Part shown: positions 18,771 to 27,832 of the stretch, piece after piece
Position numbering within the stretch: the stretch's first letter is position 1
How the letters are laid out: each line of letters starts with the position of its first letter
DNA from: Thermosipho affectus
GTDB taxonomy: Bacteria; Thermotogota; Thermotogae; Thermotogales; Fervidobacteriaceae
Direction of reading: 5' to 3'
Length of the DNA: 64,000 nt
Assembly: GCF_001990485.1 (NCBI RefSeq)
Contig: NZ_LBFC01000006.1
Span: 1 to 64,000, forward strand
The notes under the pieces: generated by a model
Told to the model about the DNA's origin: nothing
Seen by the model: only the letters and a program-made list of their open reading frames with translations
Database searches by the model: none
Position numbers and translations under genes: made by a program

Positions 18771-19982
18771 TCACCTCTTAAGTATAAAACCTATATCGTT
18801 TAGATTTGTTCCTGTAGGACCACTAATAAACAAATCACCTGCAATCTTTAAAGCATTATACGTATCATTATTCTCCAAAAAATCCTCTGGTAAAAAACCT
18901 TTTTCTCTAATGATTTTAACGGTATTTCCATCAACTATACCACCTGCTGCATCTGTAGGCCCATCTGTACCATCTGTACCTACAGATACAATAACCACGT
19001 TATCCATTCCCTCTATTTCGATAGCCGCTGAAAAAGAAAGCTCTTGATTTCTTCCACCAAGACCATTTCCCTTTACCTTTACCACAGTTTCTCCACCAAA
19101 TATTAAACAATAAGGTTTTTTAAAGGAATTTTTGCTTTTTACAATACTTGCCAAAAACTTTCCCGCTTCTCTTGCCTGACAAGTTAATTGTGTTGTTAAT
19201 ATGTATGTATTAAAACCGTATTTTTTTGCACTTTCTTCCAATTTTTTACACGCATAATCTACATTACCTACAATGTAATGAGAAATTTTTCTTTGGACTT
19301 TTGCACACTTTTGTAAAACATTCCATATATTTTCGTTTAAGTTTATTTTATATCTTTCAACTATTTTCTTTACATCCTTAAAAGTACTATTATCTGGATA
19401 AACAGGTCCAGAAGCAATGTATTCTAATTTATCTCCTAACACATCAGATAACACAAGTGGTACAACCTTTGCATTAATTAAAGAAAGAAATTTTCCGCCC
19501 TTTACCTTGGAAAGCTTTTTTCTTATTATATTAATTTCTTCAATATTTGCACCCTTTCTTAATAAATCATTTGTTATATTCCTTAAATCTTCAAGCGTTA
19601 CACCTTCTTCCAAATATTCAAAAAGAGAAGAACCTCCTCCAGAAATCAAAAACAACAAAACATCATCTTGCGTTAATTTTCTCAATTTTTCAATGGCAAA
19701 CTTTGTATATTTTAGTGAATTTTCATCCGGTATGGGATGTCCTGCTTCAAAAATATCGAAGTTTTTTATACCCCCAAATGAATATCCATACTTTGTAATT
19801 ATAATCCCATATGCTACATCCAAATACTCAGATACAGCTTTCGCCATACGCCACGCTGCTTTTCCAATAGAAAGTACATAAACCTTTTTCAAGTTCATCT
19901 TTTTTAACTTTTCCAAAACCAACTTTTCTGGACTTATTTGATCAAATGTTTCTAAAATTATCTTCTTGGCTATATCCTTCAT
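18771..19982 (-). CDS. Glycerate 2-kinase, MOFRL family
   Basis: Phosphorylates D-glycerate to 2-phosphoglycerate. The 403 residues show the family pattern: an N-terminal Rossmann-like domain with SIGKAAWRMA, the glycine-rich LLFLISGGGSSLFE (about residue 120) and a C-terminal MOFRL domain with GGRNQELSFSAA and GTDGTDGPTDAAGG. The open frame begins at a TTG four codons earlier; GAGGG then ATG at 19982 is a better start. The gene begins two bases after the nadE stop and is translated in the same operon. Confidence 0.88.
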   Translation of the reverse strand: MKDIAKKIILETFDQISPEKLVLEKLKKMNLKKVYVLSIGKAAWRMAKAVSEYLDVAYGIIITKYGYSFGGIKNFDIFEAGHPIPDENSLKYTKFAIEKLRKLTQDDVLLFLISGGGSSLFEYLEEGVTLEDLRNITNDLLRKGANIEEINIIRKKLSKVKGGKFLSLINAKVVPLVLSDVLGDKLEYIASGPVYPDNSTFKDVKKIVERYKINLNENIWNVLQKCAKVQRKISHYIVGNVDYACKKLEESAKKYGFNTYILTTQLTCQAREAGKFLASIVKSKNSFKKPYCLIFGGETVVKVKGNGLGGRNQELSFSAAIEIEGMDNVVIVSVGTDGTDGPTDAAGGIVDGNTVKIIREKGFLPEDFLENNDTYNALKIAGDLFISGPTGTNLNDIGFILKR

Positions 19983-19983
19983 G

Positions 19984-20832
19984 TTATCCCTCAATGCTAA
20001 TATTTCTTACTTTATTTCTAAACTTCCCAATCTCATATAATTTCTTTACTTTTTTTACTTTTTCTGGATCTTCATCGGATAAGTCTTTATTTTCTACTAT
20101 TTTCTTTAGGATCCTATCTAAAATGGGATAGTCTAATTCAAAGACTTCTTCATCACTAAGGCCAGGTATCAAATCTGGTGAGGCAGGTTTTTCAAGGATT
20201 CTTTCTGGAACGTTTAAAATTTCCCCCAACTTGTACACTTCCGTTTTATAAAGATGAAGTAAAGGTTCAACATCTGTAGAATCATCTCCCCATTTTACGT
20301 ACAAACCTGTTAAAAATTCCGTCTTGTTAGTTGTACCAACCACTGCATAGTTTCTCTTTTCAGCTTCTTTATACAAATAAACCATTCTAACCCTATGCTT
20401 TATTCTATAATAACTTATTCCTTTTAGAAATTCTTCATCTTCTATCCCTAAGACATCAAATTCAAACGGATTACCTTCGTTCTTATACTTATTCCATCTA
20501 CTTTTTGCATATCTTTCTTTTATTTTAAAGGGAACAAATAAAGCTGGTGGATAATATTTATAAACTCCAAATTTTCTAACTATTCTACTTATATTTTTAA
20601 CTTCATAATCAACATTAAAATGCTCACAAACAAACTTTGCATCTTTTATTGAATCTCTTGGACTATCTCTCTCTGGAAGGATAAAACATTTTATTCTACT
20701 TTTTTCTAACACTCTCACTAATAAACCAAGGACTACCGCAGAATCAACTCCCCCACTTACCCCCAAAACAGCTCCTGAAAATCTATACTCTTTAAAAAAA
20801 TTCTTTAAAAATTCTTCAATCCTCTTCAACAT
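19984..20832 (-). CDS. nadE: NAD+ synthase
   Basis: Converts nicotinate adenine dinucleotide to NAD+ using ATP. The 282 residues carry the PP-loop [15 protein letters not shown] near residue 25 and the [10 protein letters not shown] block near residue 165. No N-terminal glutaminase domain is present, so it is the ammonia-dependent form or relies on a separate amidase. Its start lies 17 bases inside dnaJ, placing NAD synthesis in the heat-shock operon. Confidence 0.92.
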   Translation of the reverse strand: MLKRIEEFLKNFFKEYRFSGAVLGVSGGVDSAVVLGLLVRVLEKSRIKCFILPERDSPRDSIKDAKFVCEHFNVDYEVKNISRIVRKFGVYKYYPPALFVPFKIKERYAKSRWNKYKNEGNPFEFDVLGIEDEEFLKGISYYRIKHRVRMVYLYKEAEKRNYAVVGTTNKTEFLTGLYVKWGDDSTDVEPLLHLYKTEVYKLGEILNVPERILEKPASPDLIPGLSDEEVFELDYPILDRILKKIVENKDLSDEDPEKVKKVKKLYEIGKFRNKVRNISIEG

Positions 20833-21937
20833 CCTTTCCCCTCAACTTTGCTATCTCTTTTAATAACTTTTTTTCAGTTCTTGATACCCTACTTGGAATC
20901 TCAACTCTAACCCTCAAAATTAAATCTCCTCTTTTCCCCGTTCTCATATCAGGCAATCCTTCACCATATACATATATTTCTTGTCCATGTTGAACACCCG
21001 CTGGAATTTTTACCTCTTTTATTTTACCATTTGGCATTCTAATTTTTACCTTTGTACCTAAAATTGCTTCCAAATAATCTATTTTAATCTCTTTAATTAA
21101 ATCATTTCCCTTTCTTTCAAAATCAGAGTATCCAACAACCCTTACGTGAACATACAAATCACCATATTCTCCTCCATTATACCCGGCATTCCCTCCTCTT
21201 TGTATTCTCAAGATAGTTCCATTTTCAATACCAGCTGGAATGTTAACTTCAACCTTATATCTTTTCTTTATCCTTCCTGTTCCACCACAAGTATGGCAAC
21301 TCTCCCCAGGAATTTTTCCTGTTCCACCACAATGATTACACGTATATTGGTTTACAATAACACCTAAAAATGTTCTCCTTTCTTCTCTAACTGTACCCGT
21401 CCCATGACACTTTGGACAAGTAATCCAACCACTACCAGGCTCAACTCCTTCACCATTACAATGTTCACAAACCTCGTATCTATCATATTCAAGCGGTATT
21501 CTTATTCCGGTAAACAACTCCTCAAAAGACACATCAACGGAAATATTTATATCTTCTCCTCTTTTTGGTCTTTTTGCTCTCTTTCTTGAAGATGTTCTTT
21601 GATCACCAAAGAAAATATTGAAAATATCGTTGTTTATAAAATCACCAAAGTCTTTAAAAATATCCTCAAAACCGCCAAAACCGCCAAATCCACCTCCGGC
21701 ATTCGGTGGTACATCTCCCACATAACCATACCTATCATACATCGCCCGTTTTTCAGGATCAGAAAGCACATCGTATGCTTCCTGAATTTCCTTAAATTTT
21801 TCTTCTGCTAACTTTTTATTTTCATAATTTCTATCAGGATGCCATTTTTTTATAAGCTTCTTATACGCTTGTCTTATTTCATCTTGGGATGCGTTCCTTG
21901 AAACGCCAAGAATTTCATAATAATCTTTTTTTGCCAT
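20816..21937 (-). CDS. dnaJ: Chaperone DnaJ
   Basis: Hsp40 co-chaperone that delivers substrates to DnaK and stimulates its ATPase. The 373 residues have a J domain with the HPD motif (KKWHPDRN, near residue 33), a Gly/Phe-rich linker (about 78-115), four CxxCxGxG zinc motifs ([32 protein letters not shown]) and the C-terminal peptide-binding domains. It follows grpE by four bases and has a strong AGGAGGTGA ribosome binding site. No dnaK is present in this window. Confidence 0.97.
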   Translation of the reverse strand: MAKKDYYEILGVSRNASQDEIRQAYKKLIKKWHPDRNYENKKLAEEKFKEIQEAYDVLSDPEKRAMYDRYGYVGDVPPNAGGGFGGFGGFEDIFKDFGDFINNDIFNIFFGDQRTSSRKRAKRPKRGEDINISVDVSFEELFTGIRIPLEYDRYEVCEHCNGEGVEPGSGWITCPKCHGTGTVREERRTFLGVIVNQYTCNHCGGTGKIPGESCHTCGGTGRIKKRYKVEVNIPAGIENGTILRIQRGGNAGYNGGEYGDLYVHVRVVGYSDFERKGNDLIKEIKIDYLEAILGTKVKIRMPNGKIKEVKIPAGVQHGQEIYVYGEGLPDMRTGKRGDLILRVRVEIPSRVSRTEKKLLKEIAKLRGKDVEED

Positions 21938-21941
21938 AAAG

Positions 21942-22505
21942 TCACCTCCTAGGCTTTACCGAGACCTTAACCTTTGCAGGTTTTAAAATCCTTCCTTTAA
22001 ATTTATACCCATCCTCCACAACTTCTACAATAGAATATTCTTCTTTTTCCTCATCTTCAACTCTTTCTACTGCTTCATGTTCAAATGGATCAAATTTATT
22101 ACCTACTTTAACTTCTTCAAGTCCAAAACCTTCCAACAATTTAAATAAATTCTTATAAATCAATTCAATTGCCTTGTAAAATTGTGTATTTCTTTCTTCA
22201 TCATTTGCATTCGAAAATGATCTTTTAAAATCATCTAAAATTGGCAAAAATCTTTCCAAAATCCTTCCCATCGTTGAAACTGCTATTTGTTCTTTTTCTT
22301 TGAGTACATCTTTTTTGTAATTTTCAAATTGAGATTTTAATACACGTGCATAATTTTCAAATTCTTTTAACTGTAACTCTAATTTCTTTATTTTTTCTTT
22401 TTGTTCTTCCACAATTTTCTCTGGTGTTTTTTTCTCTTTTGCCACTTCTTTCCTTTCTTCTTTCTTTTCTTCATTCTTTATTTCATTTTTCATTTCTTTT
22501 TCCAC
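21942..22505 (-). CDS. grpE: Nucleotide exchange factor GrpE
   Basis: Exchange factor for DnaK. The 187 residues begin with a long Lys/Glu coiled segment (about 1-90) typical of GrpE, followed by the conserved [15 protein letters not shown] block and the C-terminal beta domain ([28 protein letters not shown]). The open frame starts at a TTG that overlaps the ribosome binding site GGAGGTGATT; the GTG at 22505, eight bases after GGAGG, is the better start. It lies directly behind hrcA. Confidence 0.95.
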   Translation of the reverse strand: MEKEMKNEIKNEEKKEERKEVAKEKKTPEKIVEEQKEKIKKLELQLKEFENYARVLKSQFENYKKDVLKEKEQIAVSTMGRILERFLPILDDFKRSFSNANDEERNTQFYKAIELIYKNLFKLLEGFGLEEVKVGNKFDPFEHEAVERVEDEEKEEYSIVEVVEDGYKFKGRILKPAKVKVSVKPRR

Positions 22506-22520
22506 TTCAATCACCTCCAA

Positions 22521-23534
22521 TTATTCAACATTTCTTGCAACAATAGTAAAATATTCAGTAAGTCTGTTTACCACATATTCCACACTATCAAATACCTTAG
22601 AGTAATCACTAAATTTATCAAAAATTACGGCAATTCTCCCCACTTCTCGCTCAAAGACAAAATAAGGCATTATCAAAACTGCATATTGCTCAAAATTTCT
22701 TATATTATGTTCCTTTCCTACGTATATTCCTTCACCTAGTGAAAAAATTTGCGGGTAAAATTCAGAATTTGTAGAAATTTTTACAATTTCTCTTAATTTA
22801 TCTTCACCAAATTTCTTCGCATTCACAAGATTAAATACTCCTTCAATAATATATTCATCGTATTTTTCAGACGCAATTCTTTCAGAAAGTTCTATAAATT
22901 CTTTTAATCTACCACCAACCCATGAAAACTTTTCAACCACTTCTTTTAATTTTAATTTAAAATCACTCAAAAGTATTCCATCAAGACTTTTATTCAAAAA
23001 CTTTTCAATTTCCAATATATTAGAAATTTCGGAATGTTGTATAGGAAGAACAGAAGTAAGTCCCAATTCAGTAATAATGTTCACAATGGAAAATGTCTTT
23101 GTAACTGGAGTTAGGACAATCCTTCTAATTCTGAGATTCATGGGATTAGGTTTTTCTATAATAACAAAGGCCTTTAAAGTATTTGATAAAAGCTTTGCAG
23201 CACCTCGTATGACTTTATCCAAATCACCTATCGGAAAGTCCGTTCTAATATCTATCGAAGAACCTACCTTTTTTGTCTCCTTTCTCACCTTTAACACTTC
23301 ATTTACATAAAACTTCAACCCCTTGTCCGTAGGAATACGTCCCGCAGAAGTATGGGGTTGAAAAACATATCCTAAATAATCCAACTTTCTCATGTCGTTT
23401 CTAACAGTTGCCCCACTCCACTCTAAATTCGTTGTTTCTAAAACTTTTTGGGAACTTACTGGAATACCAGATTTTACATACTCTCTAACTAAACAATATA
23501 GAATTTTCTTTTGTCTATCGGACAAATCTTTCAT
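22521..23534 (-). CDS. hrcA: Heat-inducible transcription repressor HrcA
   Basis: Represses heat-shock operons by binding CIRCE. The 337 residues contain the N-terminal winged helix (SDRQKKILYCLVREYVKSGIP, SGATVRNDMRKLDYLGY with HTSAGRIPTD) and a C-terminal GAF-like dimerisation domain. It is the first gene of its operon, with a sigma-A promoter overlapping a CIRCE-like dyad just upstream, so the operon is probably self-repressed and induced by heat. Confidence 0.96.
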   Translation of the reverse strand: MKDLSDRQKKILYCLVREYVKSGIPVSSQKVLETTNLEWSGATVRNDMRKLDYLGYVFQPHTSAGRIPTDKGLKFYVNEVLKVRKETKKVGSSIDIRTDFPIGDLDKVIRGAAKLLSNTLKAFVIIEKPNPMNLRIRRIVLTPVTKTFSIVNIITELGLTSVLPIQHSEISNILEIEKFLNKSLDGILLSDFKLKLKEVVEKFSWVGGRLKEFIELSERIASEKYDEYIIEGVFNLVNAKKFGEDKLREIVKISTNSEFYPQIFSLGEGIYVGKEHNIRNFEQYAVLIMPYFVFEREVGRIAVIFDKFSDYSKVFDSVEYVVNRLTEYFTIVARNVE

Positions 23535-23558
23535 ATTTTCACCTCTTTATCAGAGGAA

Positions 23559-23585
23559 TTATCACTCTCATACTTTGTCTGATAA
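23559..23585. promoter_or_regulatory. CIRCE-like HrcA operator
   Basis: TTATCACTC-N9-GTCTGATAA. The left half differs from the CIRCE half-site TTAGCACTC at one position, and the right half is a weaker complement. The 9-9-9 spacing is exactly that of CIRCE. It lies between the -10 element and the hrcA start, as expected for an HrcA operator. Confidence 0.8.
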
Positions 23586-23586
23586 T

Positions 23587-23615
23587 AGTATAACATAAAA
23601 AAATTGAACAGTCAA
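23587..23615 (-). promoter_or_regulatory. Sigma-A promoter of the hrcA operon
   Basis: On the minus strand TTGACT (23610-23615), a 17-base spacer and TATACT (23587-23592) form a near-consensus promoter. The CIRCE-like dyad begins directly after the -10 hexamer, so HrcA binding would block it. Confidence 0.8.
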
Positions 23616-23621
23616 TTAAAC

Positions 23622-23647
23622 AAAAAATGGGCATCATAAGATGCCCA
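23622..23647 (-). terminator. Terminator of the niaR-niaP operon
   Basis: Inverted repeat TGGGCATC (23628-23635) and GATGCCCA (23640-23647) with a 4-base loop, followed on the minus strand by a run of six T residues. It lies directly after the niaP stop. Confidence 0.75.
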
Positions 23648-23650
23648 AAA

Positions 23651-24919
23651 TTATCCAACTGGCTTATCTTTAGTTTCCACACCAAGAATCAATACTAATA
23701 GACCTGTAATAATTGAAAATATCGCAGTATATGAAAGCGCGGCAACTATGGATTTATCAACAAAGTATCCCGTAAAGTATGGTGCTATTATTCCAGCAAC
23801 TCTTGCCATTACACCTGCTACTCCATTTGCAGTACCTCTAAATGAGGTGGGAAATAACTCTGGGGTGTACGCATATACTAATCCCCAGACTCCTAAAGTA
23901 AAGAACGAAAGAACTAAAACAACAAACAAAAACGTAATATTTCCAGAGGCAAGAAATAGGAAAAACGAAGAAAGTCCCATTCCTATAAAATACACGGATA
24001 AAGTCTTTTTCCTTCCCCATTTTTCTATTAAATACGCCACAGAAAGATACCCAGGCAATTGGGCAAGATATACAAAAAATGTATACCATTTTGCTTTAGT
24101 TATGGTAATTGAAAGGTTTTCCACAAAAACCCTAGGTGCCCACGAAAAAAGTGCGTAATACACAAAGCTTACGACAAACCAAGATATCATAACCAAAATA
24201 GTTTGTTTAATGTATCTACTTCTAAACAAAGCACCAAAAGTAACTTTCACCTTTTCCACGCTTTCAATACTACCTGGAACATCACCATATCTCTCTTTTA
24301 AAGCTTTTATACCATCTTTTTCAAAAAGATACTTTGGAGTTTCAGAATTTTTTAAAAGTGCTATTAATATCAACAACCCTAATGAAAAAATATAAAAATT
24401 CCATCTCCATCCAAATCTTTCTCCAAAAGTTACCGCAAAAAGTGCTATTAATATACTTCCAATTGCCCAACTGGTTTCCAAATATACTAAATACCTTCCT
24501 CTAAGTTTTATCGATGTAAATTCAGAAAGATAAGTATTCGCCGAAGGCAAAAGTCCTCCATATCCAAAACCAGATAAAAATCTCAATAAATAAGCTATTG
24601 AATATCCCTTTGAAAAACCAAACAATACAGTAAAAATCACGGAAATTAACAAGTAAAAAATAGTACCGGTCTTTCTGCCAAAGTAATCCAAAATCACACC
24701 GGACAACAATGCACCAAAAAGCATGCCTAAAAAGGTTGCACTAACAAGAGAACTTGCCATGGTTTTTGAAAGTTGCCATTCTGAAATTAAATTCGGAAGG
24801 ACAAATGGTATAACCATAACACCAGCAGAGCCTACTATCCATATTAAAGAAGTCAAAATTAAGAGATTTCTTTGTTTTTCTTTTGAAACTACACTATCAA
24901 TGACTTGATCGATTTTCAC
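23651..24919 (-). CDS. niaP: Major facilitator transporter, probable niacin transporter
   Basis: Twelve-segment major facilitator of 422 residues with sugar-porter-type motifs (DYFGRKTGTIFYL after segment 2, RLRGRYLVYLE, PELFPTSFRGTANG). General sequence features do not fix the substrate, but the start overlaps the stop of niaR by four bases (GTGA), and NiaR-controlled major facilitators of this kind are known as NiaP niacin importers. The assignment to niacin therefore rests on context. GTG start. Confidence 0.75.
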   Translation of the reverse strand: MKIDQVIDSVVSKEKQRNLLILTSLIWIVGSAGVMVIPFVLPNLISEWQLSKTMASSLVSATFLGMLFGALLSGVILDYFGRKTGTIFYLLISVIFTVLFGFSKGYSIAYLLRFLSGFGYGGLLPSANTYLSEFTSIKLRGRYLVYLETSWAIGSILIALFAVTFGERFGWRWNFYIFSLGLLILIALLKNSETPKYLFEKDGIKALKERYGDVPGSIESVEKVKVTFGALFRSRYIKQTILVMISWFVVSFVYYALFSWAPRVFVENLSITITKAKWYTFFVYLAQLPGYLSVAYLIEKWGRKKTLSVYFIGMGLSSFFLFLASGNITFLFVVLVLSFFTLGVWGLVYAYTPELFPTSFRGTANGVAGVMARVAGIIAPYFTGYFVDKSIVAALSYTAIFSIITGLLVLILGVETKDKPVG

Positions 24920-25422
24920 TTTTTCACCTCCAAAAGATAATCCTTTAAAGCTTCTAATATCTTTTCCATAACCTCTTTATTTGGAGCTTCTATAGTATGT
25001 ATGTGAACACCTCCGGATAATTTTAAAAGCGGAGTTGCATTTGAACTCTTCATAAGGGCCATAAACTTTGCAACGTCATCCAGTGTTGCAATATCAAGCC
25101 TACCATTAATTTCACCGTAAAGAGGATGCTCAACTATAACATCTATTACCTTTCCTCCAGCTTTTACAACTTTCAAAAGTTCATCGTAAATCTCGTCCTC
25201 AGAATGCTTTACGGCAATCATCTTTCTGACAAAATCTTTTTTCTTTTCTAGAATATAACCATCTCTTGTTGAAAAAATCTTGTGCCCTTTTGTCTTTAAA
25301 ACGGATATATCTTGAACTATTATCTGCCGACTAACTCCCAACATTTCCGCCAAATCCTTACCTTTAACGGGACCTTTTGATTCAGATAAAATCACCAAAA
25401 TCTTTTTTAATCTTTCTTTCAT
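24916..25422 (-). CDS. niaR: Niacin-responsive transcription repressor NiaR
   Basis: A 168-residue repressor with an N-terminal HTH_11 domain (KGKDLAEMLGVSRQIIVQDI) and a C-terminal 3H domain named for its three conserved histidines: VKHSEDEI, VEHPLYGEI and GGVHIHTIEA. In this family nicotinate is co-repressor for NAD genes. It is translationally coupled to niaP, and a dyad overlaps its own promoter, so autoregulation is likely. Confidence 0.9.
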   Translation of the reverse strand: MKERLKKILVILSESKGPVKGKDLAEMLGVSRQIIVQDISVLKTKGHKIFSTRDGYILEKKKDFVRKMIAVKHSEDEIYDELLKVVKAGGKVIDVIVEHPLYGEINGRLDIATLDDVAKFMALMKSSNATPLLKLSGGVHIHTIEAPNKEVMEKILEALKDYLLEVKK

Positions 25423-25440
25423 TTTATCACCTCAATTATT

Positions 25441-25470
25441 AGTTTACATTTTTACACAGCAAATGTCAAA
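25441..25470 (-). promoter_or_regulatory. niaR promoter with overlapping dyad, probable NiaR operator
   Basis: Minus strand TTGACA (25464-25469), 17 bases and TAAACT (25441-25446). An imperfect inverted repeat, TTTACATTT (25443-25451) and AAATGTCAAA (25461-25470), covers both hexamers. The promoter is clear; that the dyad binds NiaR is inferred from position. Confidence 0.65.
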
Positions 25471-25480
25471 TACAGTACAC

Positions 25481-25521
25481 AAAAAAATCCAGGTTACCCT
25501 GAATCTATTTACCTGGATTTT
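25481..25521 (-). terminator. Terminator of the slyD-hlyIII operon
   Basis: Ten-base inverted repeat AAATCCAGGT (25485-25494) and its complement (25511-25520) with a 16-base loop, followed on the minus strand by seven T residues. It lies about 26 bases after the hlyIII stop. Confidence 0.75.
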
Positions 25522-25546
25522 GCCAAACCTACATATTAAAATTATT

Positions 25547-26179
25547 TCAAATTGAAAGTACTGCAAAATAATGGAAAATACTACCTAAAATTACAAACAG
25601 ATGCCATATCATGTGATGAAATTTTATCTTTCTATACATATAGAAAATAGTACCAATTGTATAGGCCAAACCACCTAAGACCAACAAAATTATTCCTCGC
25701 TCATTAAAATTGACCCATAAATTTTTTATAAAAAACACTATCATCCATCCCATTGCAATGTAAATAAGTGTAGAAATTACCATATATTCTCTAACAAAAA
25801 ATACTTTAAATACAATGCCAATAGTTGCAAGCACCCACATTATTGAAAACAAAATCCATCCAAGTCTTCCACTAATAACCAGCAATAAAAATGGGGTATA
25901 AGTTCCAGCAATTAGTAAAAAAATAGCAGAATGATCCATTATTTCAAATATAGCCTTAGCCTTCCTATAACTTATCCCATGATACAATGTAGAAATTAAA
26001 TAAAGCAAAAACAGCGTAACACCAAATATTGTAAAAGAAACAATTTTTAGTACTCCACCACTCATCGAAGCATACACTATCAACCAAACAAGCCCAAATA
26101 ATGCTATCAAAGTCCCTATTCCATGGGTTATTGCATTTGCTATTTCCTCACCCAATGAATATTTCTCTATATTTTTCAT
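25547..26179 (-). CDS. Hemolysin III family membrane protein
   Basis: Membrane protein of 210 residues with seven hydrophobic segments, of the HlyIII/PAQR family. Conserved residues are visible: the N-terminal EEIANAITHGIGT, STLYHGISYRKAKAIFEIMDHSAIFLLIAGTYTPF and the C-terminal HMIWHLFVILGSIFHYFAV, which together carry the histidines of the putative metal site. The physiological role of bacterial members is unsettled. It overlaps slyD by four bases. Confidence 0.88.
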   Translation of the reverse strand: MKNIEKYSLGEEIANAITHGIGTLIALFGLVWLIVYASMSGGVLKIVSFTIFGVTLFLLYLISTLYHGISYRKAKAIFEIMDHSAIFLLIAGTYTPFLLLVISGRLGWILFSIMWVLATIGIVFKVFFVREYMVISTLIYIAMGWMIVFFIKNLWVNFNERGIILLVLGGLAYTIGTIFYMYRKIKFHHMIWHLFVILGSIFHYFAVLSI

Positions 26180-26595
26180 AATATGGAAACTATTTCAATG
26201 TCGAATATTAAATTTTTACCCGCTAAAGGATGATTGGCATCGAGCATAATCTTATCTTCATTAACTTCTGAAACTCTAACAACAAAAGTTCCACCATCTG
26301 GTTGATGTACTTCAAAAAATTGACCCACTTGTACATCTTCTGGTAATTTTTCCTTTTCAACGGGGAAAACCAAATCTTCTCTATATTCTCCATAAGCCTT
26401 ATCATAGGGAACATTTATTGTCTTTTTTTCGCCTACCTCCATACCAATAATTTGTTCCTCAAAACCAGGAATAACCTGTCTTTCCCCAACTACAAATTGT
26501 AATGGTTCTTTTCCTTCTGAACTATCAAAAATTTCTCCATCTTCAAATCTTCCCACATAATGTACCAATACCTTATCTCCTTTTTTTATACCCAT
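26176..26595 (-). CDS. slyD: FKBP-type peptidyl-prolyl isomerase, SlyD-like
   Basis: Prolyl isomerase and chaperone of 139 residues. The FKBP fold is split by the insert-in-flap domain (about 68-120), as in SlyD; the family ending LDANHPLAGK is present. The histidine-rich metal-binding tail of enterobacterial SlyD is absent, as in other thermophile versions. Ribosome binding site GAGGTGG sets the ATG. It is followed by hlyIII with overlapping codons. Confidence 0.93.
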   Translation of the reverse strand: MGIKKGDKVLVHYVGRFEDGEIFDSSEGKEPLQFVVGERQVIPGFEEQIIGMEVGEKKTINVPYDKAYGEYREDLVFPVEKEKLPEDVQVGQFFEVHQPDGGTFVVRVSEVNEDKIMLDANHPLAGKNLIFDIEIVSIL

Positions 26596-26628
26596 AATAC
26601 CACCTCACAAAATTAAAAGTACTACTTA

Positions 26629-26656
26629 ATTATACATCACAAAAGAAATTTTACAA
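26629..26656 (-). promoter_or_regulatory. Promoter of slyD-hlyIII
   Basis: Minus strand TTGTAA (26651-26656), a 16-base spacer and consensus TATAAT (26629-26634), about 35 bases before the slyD start. The -35 overlaps the hairpin at the end of the preceding transporter gene. Confidence 0.6.
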
Positions 26657-27832
26657 ATCTTTACATTTAAAGATTTGTGAGAACACTAATAAAATAGCTC
26701 CTAGTACCATTATTCCTACTCCAATTCCATATTCATTACTCAAAAACCCCATCAAAAATGAAAACATAGCACTTAAAAATGTTTTTACTTGAGATTCAAC
26801 CGATAATACAGATGCAAGGGCCTCCGATTTTTCACTAATATACGACACAGCAATAGGTCTTCTGATATTCTCCAAAATGTACAAAAAGAAAAAGAAAATA
26901 ATAGAGAGAAAATACAATTTATATACATACGAAATACCTATTAAAATCACGGTTATCGCACCCAAAAAGAGCGTTAAATTTAATCCCTTCTTAAACTTCC
27001 AGGAATTTCTCGATGCCATTGAAGTAAGTATATAAAGTCCAAAATAAATTATTCCCACCAAAACAGATGTTCTCTTTTCCTTTGATACTCCCAAAAAAAT
27101 GGGAATAGTTAAGGCAAATGACTCAATAACTGGTTGTAAATAATCCTTTAAACTTTTAAATATTGCAGAGTAACTCGTGGCATTTAAAAGTAATTTTAGA
27201 GTCTTCCAGTTTGAGATAGCTCCCCAAAAATCCTTCAAAGTTTCCTTTTTTGACTTCTTAGATGAAAAATCAAGGTCTTTAGGATAAGTAGAGAGATTTA
27301 CGAGATTAACAACATAAGGTATAACTGCCAAAAGAAAAATTAATTTGTAATCCCCACTAAAAAAGACAATAACTGCCGTAAGCAAAGAGTTTAAAGCAGA
27401 ACCTAATTGTGACGCAGCGCGAGTTGCTCCATAATACTGAACTTTTAAATCCTCCATATTGTTCAATTTCAAATACTGGAAAATCATAGCCTTGTGTGTC
27501 CCTGTTCTAAATGCCTCACCAAATGAGAAAAAAATCATAGCAACAACAAAAAGAAGAAAGGATTTAAAAAAGTAAAATACGAGAAATGAAATTATATAAG
27601 AAATCATGGAAAAAATCATGGATTTTCTTCTACCGTATAAATCTGCAAATACTCCCGTTGGAACTTCCAAGATATTTGTTGCTAAACTCCTTATCGTATA
27701 AAGTACACCAATTTGAAAATAATTTAAACCTGCAGACAAAAAAGCCAATATAAAAAACGGTTCAAAGAAACGTAGATTCTTCAAAAAACCATACGCTTGA
27801 AATTTTCTAAATTGTTTGTCTTTTTTAATCAT
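26651..27832 (-). CDS. Major facilitator transporter
   Basis: Twelve-segment transporter of 393 residues. The GVFADLYGRRKSM loop after the second segment is the major facilitator signature; the rest resembles drug or small-molecule efflux members. Substrate unknown. The open frame extends ten codons upstream, but that part lies inside the radical SAM gene without a ribosome binding site; the ATG at 27832 follows GAGGTTGAGAG. It overlaps the radical SAM gene by eight bases, so it may export what that enzyme makes. Confidence 0.78.
   Translation of the reverse strand: MIKKDKQFRKFQAYGFLKNLRFFEPFFILAFLSAGLNYFQIGVLYTIRSLATNILEVPTGVFADLYGRRKSMIFSMISYIISFLVFYFFKSFLLFVVAMIFFSFGEAFRTGTHKAMIFQYLKLNNMEDLKVQYYGATRAASQLGSALNSLLTAVIVFFSGDYKLIFLLAVIPYVVNLVNLSTYPKDLDFSSKKSKKETLKDFWGAISNWKTLKLLLNATSYSAIFKSLKDYLQPVIESFALTIPIFLGVSKEKRTSVLVGIIYFGLYILTSMASRNSWKFKKGLNLTLFLGAITVILIGISYVYKLYFLSIIFFFFLYILENIRRPIAVSYISEKSEALASVLSVESQVKTFLSAMFSFLMGFLSNEYGIGVGIMVLGAILLVFSQIFKCKDL
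26653..26678 (-). terminator. Hairpin at the end of the major facilitator gene
   Basis: Eleven-base perfect dyad ACAAATCTTTA / TAAAGATTTGT with a 4-base loop overlapping the stop codon. The downstream T run is weak, so termination may be partial. Confidence 0.4.
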
